The notes below the pieces were generated by a model. It worked only from the letters and a program-made list of their open reading frames with translations, did no database searches and was not told where the DNA came from. This document shows, piece after piece, positions 1 through 13,860 of a stretch of DNA of 64,000 bases (positions are counted from its first letter, which is position 1; each line of letters opens with the position of its first letter). Made by a program: the position numbers and the translations under genes. Location of the stretch: positions 15,223,818-15,287,817 of the forward strand of contig OX155955.1 of NCBI GenBank assembly GCA_944548615.1, in the 5' to 3' direction. The stretch comes from Micropterix aruncella. Its lineage: Eukaryota > Arthropoda > Insecta > Lepidoptera > Micropterigidae.

Positions 1-290
<290 letters not shown>

Positions 291-604
291 CCTCTCTCAA
301 AGTCGAAGTAGCAAAAAAGAAAAATAGCGAGATTTCCGTTAGTATTCTCAGGTGACAACGAGCGGATTGCTCAAGTTTCACTATTCTGGGTATCGAAAAG
401 TTTCCTGAAAGTTTTGGCTTGGAATTCGAGAATCCATTATTTCACTTTAACTTATCTGTGTGGTGGTAGCTTTTGAAGGAAATATATTATTGGGTATTAT
501 TCGTTTTGGTGTTAGCTTGTGTAAAAATATTTGTTTCAGATATTGAATATACACCTTAGAGAATATTTGAGTGAATAAATTAATATTGGAAGCGATGAAA
601 TATT
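291..604. other. AT-rich stretch, no gene seen
   Basis: Ordinary AT-rich sequence between the TA tract and the 3' tail of a minus-strand LINE. I see no codon structure, RNA gene or clear repeat. Confidence 0.5.
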
Positions 605-1640
605 ATTAATACCGTTATTATTATTAGTTTTACAGACAGGCAGCATTATTGCTGCTATGTGTGAATTTAAACTCTGAGTTTATATATAATATTTTTTTTA
701 ATGTACATCGGTTCTATTTTTTAAATAAGTTGACATTGCACGCTTCAACCACCAGCAGGTAAACGGTACAGTCCGGTTAACTAGGAAGTATTTCCTGAGA
801 TTGGTGTGAATTCGTGTTTCCTCCAGTGTAAAGTTGTGTCCTCGCAGATAACTATGCAAGTGGTTTGATGACTGAAGACGACTCGGGACAATATTTGCAA
901 CCGTTGAGGATCTTTTATGTCTCACTCAGGTCATCCCTGATCCGATGATCCTTGAGCGTGGGCAGTTGCAATCTGCGGTGTCTCTTTGCGTATTTGAGAT
1001 TTTAAAAACCCATTGGCGTTTGCGCTAATGGTGTTGGTCGTTAGTTGCTCTGCGCTGGACTTATCGAGGAAATTTTCATCTATCACAAATAAGGATTCCA
1101 GATATGGAATTCTTACTTTGTGATTGAGGAGAATCGAGGAGATCTTCATCTATCTTAAAGTAAGCTTTCCATATCTGGAATCCAAGCTCTAGCTTTGGTC
1201 TGATGTAGGTTTTATATAATGACAAAAATAAGTCTATTGTGATATAGTGAAATAATTTGTCGATGAGGTACATATTTGAGTTGGCCTTATTTACGATTTG
1301 TATAATTTGCTTATGCCACTTCAGATCTCTTAAAATCGTTATGCCCAGGTCTATTTTATTCGTGTCACTTTGTAACGACACTATCCCTAGAAGTACTGGT
1401 GTTTGGGGTTGTTCTTGCCGATGTGAAGGACCGTGCGTTTGTCTGCATTTAGCTTCATCAACCATGTTGTGAACTATTCAAGAATTTGATCTAGGTCTTT
1501 GCTGAGATTCGCTATAGTGGGATTTGTTTAGTATCATCCACAAAGTCAGAACTGCGATGAGTAAGTTGAACAGCGTAGGGCCCAACACTGATCCTAGCAC
1601 TACTCCACTGACAACATTGACTTCGCCTGAGAGAGTATCG
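605..1640 (-). pseudogene. CR1/L2-like LINE ORF2, C-terminal part, decayed
   Basis: Read on the minus strand, the segment starts (about 1625-1540) with a degraded reverse-transcriptase motif of the SGVpqGSVLGPtLF type. A block at 1465-1180 follows, containing DLGITI, LKWHKQI, LYKTYIRP and GFQIW, which is the thumb region after the polymerase core. The last block at 925-700 holds the LRGH..L....F..NR C-terminus. The same motifs in the same order occur in the element at 62476-63840, so the two are relatives. The minus-strand 3' end carries an (AAT)n tail near 605-625, as the relative does. A local duplication at about 1065-1175, frameshifts and stops show it is dead. The clade name is inferred from the C-terminal pattern. 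Confidence 0.75.
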
Positions 1641-2496
1641 CGAAATATATATTATTAACATATCTATTTCTCTTGTACATTTTCAAATGTACCTGGCTAT
1701 TTTTACAGGTTTTATGTTCTAGGAAAGTAATTTAGTGAATAATAGTGATATGTTTTGTTTACTTTCATATTTTACTTTTTAGTATCTCTTTACAATCCTG
1801 CAGTATAGAATTGTTGTGAATGATCGAAAATTTAGATGACCTATAAACCGTCTTTAGATACACTTAACCCTCAGCTTGTATGTGACATTTATGAAATGGT
1901 CCCCATATTATGTAATCAATGATTTATTTACAAGCCTTAACTATTAAACAATAATTACTACTCCAAACTGTCTACATAAAATATTTGAGGTCTCATTAAA
2001 ACGTAAATATTTTGACATTTTCATTATAAATATTTTGATTTTAATGGAAATAATGACACAAATTCGAAATGAGGTATATTATTATCCCTTTCAGGAAAGC
2101 GCGGAGAATGCCGCTCCAGTAACGTCATAAGCTAAAGAATCCTACGTGGCGTTTAACCTGTTATGCAGACAAATATCTGTTACATGCATTAGGTTGCGCT
2201 GCTGTAGATATTCACGACACATTCCTAAATAAAGTTGGTTAGTGGAAACTCAACTAACGTATTTTAATTAACGTAAATAAAATTGGTGATTTTGTTTATT
2301 TCAGTGGATACTTCAGGAATATGTTCAACGAATAAAAGAACTAACCTTTGCGGTGCAAAGGTTTTTTGGTAAAAATTGCAGGAATTTGCAAATTTGTGTA
2401 TAGTAGTAGTAGTAGATGGAGTGGGGGGCTTGTTTCCAGCCCTTGATGTCACCTAGATCTGTAAGGTCTTTTGTAACTACCCACTGTGTGATTAGG
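1641..2496. other. AT-rich stretch, no gene seen
   Basis: Nothing recognisable apart from a short (TAG)n run at 2401-2415. No open frame has coding character. Confidence 0.5.
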
Positions 2497-2745
2497 TCAG
2501 TGGTCAGCTAGTAGCCCGGTACTTCTTACCAGTCCAAGCAGGTCACTGACCTTCAAGTTGGGCAGATCGCTGGGTTCGAGAAAGGCTCGTCCCAGTAAAC
2601 TGTGTCTTTTGGCGGCGAGCCCTGGACAGCGACCAACAATGTGTATGCTGTCTTCAGGTTCCTCGCCGCATATTCGGCAATCCTTGCTCTCAGTCAAACC
2701 AAGGTTGAATAGATGAGCTCTAAGGGTCGTGAATTTGTGTATAGA
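2497..2745 (-). pseudogene. RNase H-type LINE (R1/I/LOA-like) ORF2 C-terminus
   Basis: The minus-strand translation gives LRAHLFNLGL, then the cysteine/histidine signature CRICGEEPEDSIHIVGRCP, then KRHSLLG. This C-x2-C...H...C finger follows the RNase H domain in ORF2 of R1, I and LOA-group non-LTR retrotransposons. The frame ends at a stop at 2497. The upstream polymerase is missing, so this is a 5'-truncated fragment. It lies beside an unrelated repeat at 2746-3045. Which clade it belongs to cannot be settled from 80 residues. Confidence 0.7.
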
Positions 2746-3045
2746 TATAAATATAAATATTTTTAAAAAATAAAATAAAAAATCAAAATTTAGTGTACGT
2801 GTGTTTTCGCTAGCAAAAATCAAAAAATATTCGGTCGGTTGACTTCAAACTCTGACACAACGTTGCATTTAAATACGAGCATCTTTTTATAGGAAAACGA
2901 AAATTTGACACTACGTTGCATTCCAATACGCGCGACGAAATTTTCCCGCACCTGCGAAATGTTCGGCATGCTTCAACATCGGTACGGTTCTCATTCATTT
3001 CATAACAGACTTAGCCGCAGCGGAGCGAGGCGTGGTTTAGCTAGT
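2746..3045 (+). mobile_element. Possible Helitron-like 3' end with internal duplication
   Basis: Two diverged copies of a segment of about 60 bp (around 2850-2875 and 2908-2935, both with ACGTTGCATT) are followed by a GC-rich stretch ending GTGGTTTAGCTAGT at 3045. Insect Helitrons often end in a GC-rich hairpin plus CTAGT or CTRR. The hairpin here is weak and the 5' TC end was not found, so the class is only a suggestion. Confidence 0.3.
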
Positions 3046-4439
3046 AAAATATAAAATACAATAATATTTCAGGATTTTTTTTGGAGATTACTCCTTTTAT
3101 TTAAAGACCCCGATACGATAATTTGATGGGTAGTAAAATATCTAGCGTTACGTTTAATGTTGATAAAGTTCGAAAATTAATCGGAGTCTTAGATCTAAAA
3201 TTGCGCAGCGAGAACTGCGCGCGTCTCTTTCGCACATACGCGATAAAGTGACAAAGAGCTGTGTTTTTAACCCGCTGATATCGGAGTCTAGAACGACGAA
3301 TATAAAAATGACTTACAAATAGAAATATCTGATGTGATGTGGGGCAGATAGCTGTTTTATCTACGTATTTCGAGGGCCGCTCGATAGATAGCGACAAAAT
3401 GTTCGATTCGAATCGAATCATAAAGCATGGAATTATAATGATGTAGTAGGTATGTTGTAGCCATATACAAATTACATACAATAAAAAAACCTTTTTTGGA
3501 GTTTATTGGAGTTTTCATTTATGTCTATTGATATTCATATTTATATTTATATACAGTGAAGTTTATATTCAATGACAATTGCACTCAAAGTGCAAACTCT
3601 AAAATTGTTTTTAAAGGGGTTAGAGTTTGTGAAAAATCACCCTTATTTTGGGGCGAGTTACTGGTAAGATTTATCTGATGAAAGCAAATGTATAAATATA
3701 TAATAAAAGCCTTAATTATGTAACTATTTTTTATGGCAGGAATTTCTATTACTATTCTGGAACTTGCATAATATCCAGGTAATTGCTTCAGCCGCCTCAA
3801 GGCGTCTACCAATATTGAATGTGCCACGGATTACAGGTGTATTGCGTAAAACTTGATTTTTAATTTACCAAAAAAATACATCTTTTTAAAAGAAGTGTAC
3901 AGTATTCTGCATTCTTCCCTATTGGGATATATTCTGCATACCTATATACATTTGCCATATTCAGAATACATACGAGTACATTTCTACAATATTCTTCATG
4001 CATACATTTCCCTATTGGAAATTTCTTGTTTTAGAGCAAAATTTTGAATTTGAGTGTGCAGCACCGGTTGTTCAATTTTGGAAATTTTGGGAATGCAAAA
4101 AAGTGATTTCTGGAAAATTTATGTTTGTGCGTGTCTGCACTTACTGTATCTCAGAACCCCCATGACTAAAATAGATCACCCAAATACCGAGATTTGGAAA
4201 GGTGATAAGAGATATCCGTATTGTTTTTTTTTAAACGGCGGCCTCTATAATATATACAAATTGTAATTCCGCTAATGCTGAGCTTATAAAAATAAATAAA
4301 TGAGACAGAATTCTTAGGATATTACACTAGCTACCAAAACTGGTGATCAGGGGGCGAGGCTGCCCGCATTGTACCTTTCCCGTTAGCATCTGACTGGCAC
4401 GTTTAAATAGTTAGACGGTAGATTTGTATTGTTTCTAAG
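3046..4439. other. No gene recognised
   Basis: AT-rich sequence with short open frames on both strands, none with homology I recognise. At 3200-3235 there is a small GC-rich patch with repeated GCGC words. Confidence 0.45.
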
Positions 4440-5440
4440 TCTTTTACGTTCATTCCACGGCTAAAATAAATTACCAGAAAACATAAAAAATATTCAAAAT
4501 TATGACAAATTCAGGAAAGAGACGAAAAATATTTAATTGAGAAATGCTTACATGGCCTTAAATAATTTTAATATATATGCATATAATAGATTATATTACC
4601 TGTAAGATAATATATTCTATTTGTGTATAATATAGTCCTATTTGTGATTTGTATATTCTTTTTCTTAATTGTTAAATTTATTTTCTGACTCTTATTTCAT
4701 TACGTTGATTTGGATTATTTTTGCTTAATTTGATTATTTAAATTTGAATATTTTTAGTATATTTTTTTATTATTATTATTTTTTGATTGATTTTTGTTGA
4801 TGTAATTTAAATTTCTGATTTTTATATTTTGATAATTTTATTTCGAATTTTAGTTTGATCCTTATTAAATGTAGTTTCTGTAGAACTCTTTGGATGCTTT
4901 CTATTTTTCTAGTTTTTATATATTTTTGTTATTCAATTTTATTTTATTTATTTATTTATTTAGGTACATAGGATTAGGTATACAGTTCATTCATAGGTCA
5001 TGTAATCTTATAATAATTATATAAATTATTTAATAATTAATATAGGGAGGTTTAACACATCTTACATGACCTTTACTGCCAATAGCACATCTAACTAGGC
5101 GATAATTTGGCCCGTCTCTAGATGTGCATATTTTTATGCAATTTTAAGAAATGAAGTGTTTTTTTTTTTTAAATAAAATTGCTGATTCTCTATGATTTTC
5201 TATGATTCTCGCTGATTTCACATTATTTCTGTTACTTTTATTTTTCTAGTTTTTATATCTTTGTTATTGAATTTCTGAATTTCTGTTTTTTTCAATAGTT
5301 ATTTTTTATAGCTTTTTTTATAATTTTATTTGTAATTGGAAATGTAATGTTATTTATACAAATACCATTAGATATGTAATTTCTATATCCAGATCGGGTT
5401 TTTGAAAATAAATTCTTCTTACCTACTTCTTCTTACTTAG
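4440..5440 (+). pseudogene. LINE C-terminal fragment plus 3' UTR
   Basis: Codons 4465-4536 read NKLPENIKNIQNYDKFRKET and then stop. This is the NxLP..I......F+ ending typical of CR1/Jockey-group ORF2 proteins. An AT-rich 3' UTR follows, with AATAAA and a short TTCTTAC-type repeat tail at about 5407-5440. A short inverted repeat (4995-5005 with 5062-5072) inside the UTR may mark a later insertion. The frame is too short to assign a family. Confidence 0.55.
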
Positions 5441-5451
5441 AAAGAACGATC

Positions 5452-5508
5452 ACATATCGTTATGTCAGCCTGGAGTGAGGTGTTCGCCCGTTGTAGTCGA
5501 CACCGCCC
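5452..5508 (-). repeat. Repeat A fragment (copy A1)
   Basis: Reads GTGTCGACTACAACGGGCGA on the minus strand. That is the conserved beginning of the GC-rich repeat A found at 8615, 10301, 11865 and 14613. Confidence 0.8.
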
Positions 5509-6439
5509 TACTATGTCTTGGAGGTTTCTTAGTTGTAGTTGTAGCGTCGCAACAGCTTGAACGAGTGAGTGTTTTGTTAAACGTTTGATTTGTAGAGTTA
5601 GCCTGTGCAGTCGTCCCTGAGGTTTGTCTTTTATTTCGCTTTCGCTTCGCCTATTACGGTGTCGCTGTGTGCGCCGCGCCGCGGTGCGGGCTCTCGCTTG
5701 CGATGCCGCGCCAGGCTATCTTGTCGTCACGCCCAACGGCTCGAGAGAAATATCTGTCTTCGTTTATTCTTACTCTTAAAATCTATTTCGAGATTTACTG
5801 CTTCGCAATCTGCCCGCGTCGCACAGTGCGTCAAAAGCTAGCCTATGCGACTAAAGGTCATTCTGGATTCACAATACAACGGCGGCCAAACATCTCATAC
5901 CAGGGTGACGATTCTTAAATCCAGCCTAAAAGGAGAATGCTACTATTTGTATGAGCTCCGAGCCCACCAGCCTATAAACTTCAGAGTGGCTTATATATTT
6001 AGACATATTTTAGTTATATTTAAAAACTAAATCTCACCTGTAATTTCTTAGAGGTATTTGAGTTTTATATATTTCAATTATTAGGTCTCTGACGAGAAAT
6101 GTGTGTTAATGAATATTATTAGGTATTATTGTCTTTTTTCTTGGTATTTTTACTTTTTGTTCCGTTTAGAAAAAATAAAAAAAATATTTCAGCATAAAAT
6201 ACAGCACGAAAAGAAAGCCAAACAACAACTGATGGCCTACATAACACCTGCCCCGCTTGAGGCGATTGCAACCTTTCCGTTTGCTTCGTCTAGCATCTCT
6301 GTCATGACTCACAAAGTAAAACCAACCACTATCGTCATCTATTGCCGTATATATTTTTCCCCAAAACAAATTACAAAGATCCTATACTGGTCTGTATTTT
6401 ATGCAGACGAACTTAGTAACCGTTATTTTCTTGATTAGG
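5509..6439. other. GC-mixed stretch, no gene recognised
   Basis: The part at 5590-5850 is clearly richer in CpG than the surroundings and has overlapping open frames, but none resembles a known protein. The rest is AT-rich. Confidence 0.4.
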
Positions 6440-6520
6440 TCAGTTGTAAGACATTGCCATGTGGCAATAAGCTCGCATGTTTGTATTATAATTAGTTGCA
6501 CATAAAGAGTATATTATACA
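6440..6520 (+). repeat. LINE/SINE 3' tail fragment
   Basis: Contains TTGTAAGACATTGCC, GGCAATAAGCTCGC and a terminal CACATAAAGAG. This is the shared 3' tail also seen in the SINE at 45041-45340 and the LINE at 44050-44665. Confidence 0.6.
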
Positions 6521-6529
6521 CACAGATAC

Positions 6530-6696
6530 ACAAACGGACATACAGACAGACACACAGACAGACTTCCATCTCGAAATGATGTTAATCGTCTCAGGGGGTT
6601 TCAAAATGGATATTTCCGTCTTAATCTCGAAAAAATAGAATTCGCCCGTTCACACACTTTCCCGCCTTGTCGGTTGGTGGGCCGGGGAAGTAAAAC
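6530..6696 (-). repeat. Repeat B, partial copy B1
   Basis: Contains the minus-strand form of the repeat B start: an inverted pair ACTTTCC...GGAAAGT around CCAACCGAC, then CAGACAGACTTCC. Other copies lie at 15848, 20190, 46380, 53000, 54588 and 59000. Confidence 0.75.
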
Positions 6697-6870
6697 ACGT
6701 TTGAGTAGCCGTATAATTGGTTTTAACCCACTGTGCGCAGCGCGCCGCCCGGGAGGGTCCGCTCGCCAGAGGGCGGGCGGAGGGCCGGCGGCGCACACTG
6801 ATAACGCCCCGCTGGACCGTACTCGTCAAGGACGCGCGTTACGAATAATTAGCGTCATAATCCTTTTATT
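6697..6870. other. GC/CpG-rich patch
   Basis: About 150 bp of strongly GC-rich, CpG-dense sequence (for example 6735-6795) in otherwise AT-rich DNA. It could be a promoter-type CpG patch or part of a mobile element. No gene is visible on either side. Confidence 0.35.
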
Positions 6871-7519
<649 letters not shown>

Positions 7520-7631
7520 GTCCGGGAAAACCTTCCAGCTATGTAAGTGGCTTTTATTATTTTTATTTTTTCATCAAAGTGTCATCCTTTAAACGAATTC
7601 TTTAAAAAAATATTTTACAAAAAACCAATCA

Positions 7632-8614
<983 letters not shown>

Positions 8615-9277
8615 AGGGGAGCTAATGGGCCCTTGCTGAGTTGGCCACGAAGACCCATTCTGTTTCAGGGTCGGTCACACTCACGGGTCAACACCCATCC
8701 GATGGCCTCCACGCATGGGGTGCGAGCCTGGGTAGGACACTGGGTCAACCAGTCTCCCCTGGGAACAATCCTCTGGCGCTCCTGGACGGTCTGCGCACCG
8801 AGCGGCGCAAGCCAATCGATTGTGCTCTCCGACTAACAATCGGGGGAGTCTGGAAACTGTATTGTTTCCTATAGAGCGGGGGTAGTTGTCTACCTTACGG
8901 CGACTGCTCTTGAAATGACCATTGGCCATCCGATCCCGGTTCAGAGTCGGGCAAAGGACGCCTTGGTCCGCGACAGATTCGGTGCACTCCGTTTCACCGC
9001 TTCGTAAGGGAGAGGACCGCGCAAGCGACCTCGTACTCGGAACCAATCGAGAGACCGGAGAAATCTGGTCACAATTGGAAGTGAGGGCGCGAGTATCTCG
9101 AGCCCGCCGGGTTTATTCCTGGCTCACTCGCGGTAAGGCGTTGGACTCTCACGGGTTGTGACGTAGCTGGACGTAGAATGTACTGTCCAAAGTCTTCTAC
9201 GTTCACTGCAGGGCGATAGAACGACTAATCGTTAAAACGTCCTGTGGTGACGGGCTCGCCCGTTGTAGTTGACACCC
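8615..9277 (-). repeat. Repeat A, near full-length copy A2
   Basis: On the minus strand it begins GTGTCAACTACAACGGGCGA (from 9277), runs through the AGTCGTTCTAT and CCGGTCTCTCGATTGG segments, and ends with GCCAACTCAGCAAGGGCCCA near 8620. About 660 bp, much richer in GC than its surroundings. It has no polyA tail and no intact ORF with recognisable homology. The family is also found at 10301, 11865, 14613 and 28968. The class is unknown; the TG start would fit a solo LTR, but I could not find a matching terminal CA plus target duplication. Confidence 0.8.
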
Positions 9278-10300
9278 CAAGATTTCAGTTGCAATGGGGT
9301 TTAGAGGTGTTTAAGTTTTTACAGATTTACCGTTACCACTAAGGAGATGATTAGGATCCCCTTTACCGCGACTGCGTGGTCTGTTAAAGAGAGCTGATGA
9401 CCACTGTTCACGGTACGGGTAATAACAGCTTTTACCGGGGAGGCTCGACGGCTGAAGAGTAAAACGCAATGTCCTGTTCGATTGATGATGTGATTGCTAC
9501 TAGCGGATGAGTCGACGTGTTGGAGCTCGCTCGCGGTGTTTACACGGTATGCGTTCGTAAAAGCTTTTTTTTTTTTTTTTTAAATATCCAAAAACAATAC
9601 AATTGATTTTTGCGAAGCAGATAAGATTGCATTTGTGTGGATTTTATCCCCCCACTAGATTGTATATCTGTTCTGGGGTGATAGTATTTAAGACTTTAAT
9701 CATAGTGACTTCACTTTCTTTCTTTTTTTTTTTTTTTTTTTTTCTCATTCATTCCGATCGCTCATTCATTCTTATAAATTTTAAGGTTATTATAAATATA
9801 TAAATGTGTATATAAATAAAGAACTAATATTAAATAAAGAAAAAGAACATATTTAAGTTTATAGATAAGTAAAATAAATAAATATATAGATTAATATATA
9901 ACTAAATAGACCAATAAATTAAGTTAAGTAGCCTAAAAAGGTTTCTTACTGTGCACATATACTTGTGAATTTAATTAATTAATATAATATTATCATTTTT
10001 TTTTTTTTTTTTAAACATAATCAACCGAAAAAATATTTTTCTTATCAAGTATCAGGTGACAGATATGGACCGAAGTTTGATCCCTCAAATTATCGACCAA
10101 TAGCTACATGACAATTTATCTGCCTCCAATAATTACTTCGCTCATTGCGATACTGTGCGCGGGAAAATTTGAATTGTTTTCTGGCGGGACAAATGAAATA
10201 TAACATTTTGACGTAGTCTCTACAGGGGAAGCGATACGGGGATAAGAGAAGATATCACTGGGAGATCAGTCTAGGATCAGAGGAAGGGGTGAAACAGTGG
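9278..10300. other. Mixed sequence with poly(T) runs, no gene
   Basis: The first 280 bp are GC-mixed. AT-rich DNA follows with poly(T) runs near 9564-9581, 9723-9743 and 9997-10012. The poly(T) runs could be minus-strand retroposon tails, but no element body was recognised. Confidence 0.45.
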
Positions 10301-10800
10301 GGCGGTGTCGACTACAATGGGCGAACCCGTCACACCAGGCTGGTATAACAATATTCAGGCTGGTATAACAAGATGAGACAATACAAATCTACTGTCTAGC
10401 TATGCCAACATGCCCGCCAGAGACCAACCAGAGGCACCGGTAAAGGTACCCAGCGGGCATCCTCGCCCTCTGACTACCAGTTTTGGAAGGATATCTCCGT
10501 CTGGGTTTAACCATCAGGATACCATCAGGACCCTACCGACTTGTCACGGTTCCGAAGTCACTTGCGCGACCTCTACCTGCCTTATATTCAGCGGTGATTC
10601 AGCTTTAATCTATCGCGGACCAAAGGCATCTTTTGCCGGCTCTGAATTCAGGATCAGCTAGCCTAATAAACATTTCAAGGGTGGTTGACCACAGGTCAAC
10701 AACCACCCCCGCTGCTTAGGAGATAGTATATTTCCATAGTCTCCAGGCTCCTTTAGCAATTAGTCAGAGTGCACAACCGATTGGCGTCGCAGTGCACAAA
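10301..10800 (+). repeat. Repeat A copy A3
   Basis: Starts GTGTCGACTACAATGGGCGA near 10306 and follows the repeat A order (GCCAGAGACCAACC, CTACCAGTTTTGGAAGG, ATCGCGGACCA, CCACCCCCGCT, TTAGTCAGAGTGCACAACCG). A small hairpin GGGTGGTTGACC/GTCAACAACCACCC lies at 10679-10708. Several small gaps relative to A2. Confidence 0.75.
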
Positions 10801-11160
10801 TTATCCATTGGAGCCGGGAGGCATTCCCACCAGGAGAAACCGATCGACCAGCCGTGAGGCCTGAGACTCGAGAGTCCTACCCGGGGTAGCCTTCTGCACT
10901 GTATTCAGAAAATATGAGCTGAATCGCGAGTTGGGCCGATCCGAGAATAAATTGGATCTTTTGGCCCAAGCTGCACGAAACGATTCGCTACCAAAAAAAG
11001 GGTGGAACAAGATTACCGGTGTGCTTACCTTCCAGGATTTTTATACTTTCTTTTCTTTTCGAAGCAGTGAATAAATGTACCGTCGGCTCTGTCGGCCGCA
11101 CATCCTGAATGCGGCCCTCACAGTCGCTCGCGTCGTTCACAGTGCGTTAACTCCGAAAGA
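10801..11160 (+). repeat. Repeat A-associated flank sequence
   Basis: Shares ordered words with 29791-29990: CCTGAGA, GCGAGTTGGGC, TTTTGGCC and AAGCTGCAC. In both places it lies just after repeat A-like sequence, so it may be an inner part of the same, larger element. Confidence 0.45.
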
Positions 11161-11864
11161 GATGCGATAATTAAGAAGGAGAATAAGACCGTTACGTATC
11201 TGCCGCAGTTATGAATCCTTTTGTTCTGCCCGCTCGAAATGACAGAGCGCCCATTCGCTGACAAATCTCCCCTTTGTGCAGAGATACGTTCCTCGGCCAG
11301 ATTGTACTTTTTGCTGCGGCCCTCAAAGAGACCCTTCCGACCATTCTTACCTCGGAATAAGAGGCGCCATTATCAGTCTCGATGCCGTGGCTGCGATGAA
11401 AAGTTAAACAAGTGGAAGCGGGATATTCGAAATTATTAGAATGGAAAAGTATGAGACTTGGATCACAGTTTACCAATATCATTGAATATACATCGTATAA
11501 GATTGCTCAACGTCGTACTACAATTTGACAACCAGGATTTTACTACGAAACGCAACGTATAGATGGCATTTATAATTACAAAAAATTATTAATCTTGTAT
11601 TATAATGTTAAATAGGGTGACTTTCGCGGTGTAATAGTATCGCGGCGCACTTTAGATAGCGCCCTTAACACCAACATCAATGTCAATTTTTAATTTTATT
11701 ATACAGGTTTTAATGCATTATAATTACACGATTTAAAGTTCAGAAAGTATTATTTCTGTGATGTATTCAGCCTATATAAAATGCGATACATGGCACTAAT
11801 AAATGAATATTATTATGGGTTTCAAGTTTTTAAAACTATTAGGTTGTTGTAACCAAATAACTAG
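11161..11864. other. No gene recognised
   Basis: 11190-11480 is GC-mixed with overlapping open frames on both strands (up to 96 codons, minus). I recognise no homology. The remainder is AT-rich. Confidence 0.4.
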
Positions 11865-12299
11865 AGCTGTCAACTACAACGGGCGAACCCACCACCAACC
11901 CAAGTTATGACGACATTAGATCGTTCTGCCTCCCGTAAGGTGCGCGCAGATGACTTGGGTCGAAAAACAATCCATTGTCTAGTTACGCCACTCGCCCGTC
12001 AGAGGCCAACGCCTTACGGCGAGGCACCGGGAAGGTACAGCCGGCAGCCTCACCCCCTGACTACCAGTTTGGAAGGATATCTCCGTCTGGAATTAACCTT
12101 CAGGATACCTCTTGCCTCCTGACTGGTTACAGGATCGATGTAGCTTGCGCGGTCCTCTCCCTTACGTAGCGGTGATCCGGTGTCTACCGAATCTATCCCG
12201 GACCACGGCATTCTTTGCCCGGCTGTTTACGCGGTATCAGCTAGCCGATTAGTCTTTTCAGGAGCAGTTGCCCTAAGGTGAACAACTACCCCCGCTCCA
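11865..12299 (+). repeat. Repeat A copy A4
   Basis: Begins CTGTCAACTACAACGGGCGA and ends AACTACCCCCGCTCC, where a SINE tail follows directly. It carries the family's TACCAGTTTGGAAGG and GACTTGGGTCGAAAAACAAT segments. Confidence 0.8.
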
Positions 12300-12378
12300 G
12301 TTGTAAGAGATTGTCGTATGATAATAAACCCGCCTATAATAAAAAAAATCACAATGAAGAGTACAAACAAACAAACAC
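12300..12378 (+). mobile_element. SINE 3'-end fragment
   Basis: TTGTAAGAGATTG, AATAAACCCGCC and a CAAACAAACAAACA tail match the 3' end of the tRNA-derived SINE at 45041-45340, which also ends in (CAAA)n. The tRNA head is absent here. Confidence 0.6.
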
Positions 12379-13229
12379 GACGCTATTTAGGAATTACTTG
12401 GCCTTTGATGTAAAAAGACTCTTTGTATAACGTAACCTTCAGAGGGTTCAATGTCCACATCGGAGTCAACAGCGACATGTGGCTATAAATGCTATCAAAT
12501 AAACTAAAAAATGAAAATCTCTCTTGAGGTCCAAATTTGGACAGGCACCTTCAGGGTCTATATCCCATACACTTTTCAACTATATCGGTAAGCCTACTGC
12601 TTAAATTACGATGTAAACTGTCAAATGTCGTCGAATATACTGTTGTTGAATTGATAGCGTCAAATTTACTAAAGATATTATGCTGAAATAATTGAGGCAG
12701 ATAGACATAAGCGATGGTTCAGGCAGTTATTATTGCATCCCTTCTTTATTCGCAAGTATGTCGAATCGCTTTCTAAGCAGCGATTCGACAATTCTGTTCA
12801 GAAAATCAGATACTACCGGTAGTAAGCAAAATATGTCTTTTTACACGACGACCCAACAAAAAGGAGTGTAATGGTTTCAGGGTTTATCTATCTATATTTT
12901 CCGTTTCTTTATTCCACCATAACTTCTAAGCGCGTGAACCGATTTAGAAGCGTGTAGTATTATTAGAATCGTTATGTCATCTCGGGTGTCATAGAGTTCA
13001 AATATTAAAATAATAATATTAGAACATTAACTGTTAAAATATTAAGAAAGCAGTTGTTTAACTGTCCAAATGTCCAAATCTCAATTAATTAACATATATC
13101 GTGTTTAGTGTCCAATTAAAGGTCTGATTTAGTACATTCTCTAAATAATCATGTATATTTATGGATAGATACATAAACTACAAATATTTCCTTGAAAAAC
13201 TGTAATAAAATATTCATAAATATAACAGT
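12379..13229. other. No gene recognised
   Basis: AT-rich sequence with a few GC-mixed patches and no recognisable exon, RNA or repeat. Confidence 0.45.
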
Positions 13230-13860
13230 ATATGAGTTTCTGAAGCAGCAGTCAGGTTTTTTATCCTTTTTATTATATTTACTTGGTAAATATAAGTATA
13301 TATTGCAACTACTGTTGAGAATTAGACAGATAACCAACACGTCTTCCTTTCTAGTTGCTCAGTCACTACGAATCTGGTTCTGTATGAGTTCCTCTCAGGA
13401 TACATGAATAAACGATTTAATATGATCTATACAGACTTTATTAAGGCTTTCGAACCCGTGAGCCACAGCATTCTTTTGCGACGTCGGAGGGCTGTGGCAA
13501 AATCTTGGCTTACTTAGGTGGCTATTTGCTTACCTTATTAAATCTTAGACAGGCAGCCGCGTTCGATGGGCACAAGTCGATATATATCGATGTCCATTCT
13601 GGTGTAACTTAGCCCTCAGGGCTCTCACTTAAAACCGCCTTTATTCATATTTTGGAAGTCGTTTTCAGACCCCGTTTTTATCCTTTACATTGATGATCTG
13701 TAAGTCTACTGCACCGTCAAAGGTGTAGATCTGAATCACCTCTAACAACAATGACTAGTATATAGACTATATTTGAATTGCAGACAAAATTTCCTTGAAA
13801 CGAAAAAGAACAAGGTTTGTTTTGTTTTGCTGATAGTTTTGATTATGAAGCAGGCATATG
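13230..13860 (+). pseudogene. Jockey-group reverse transcriptase core, decayed
   Basis: A broken plus-strand translation shows IYTDFIKAFEPVSHSILLRR near 13421-13480, the palm motif A region. It continues with SGV..PSG / SHLKPPLF (13598-13650, motif B) and FILYIDDL near 13678-13701, a degenerate motif C with the two catalytic aspartates. The block C..V..VDLNHLQ follows. Several stops and frameshifts interrupt it. The order and spacing match non-LTR reverse transcriptases. The Jockey assignment is by motif style only. Confidence 0.65.
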
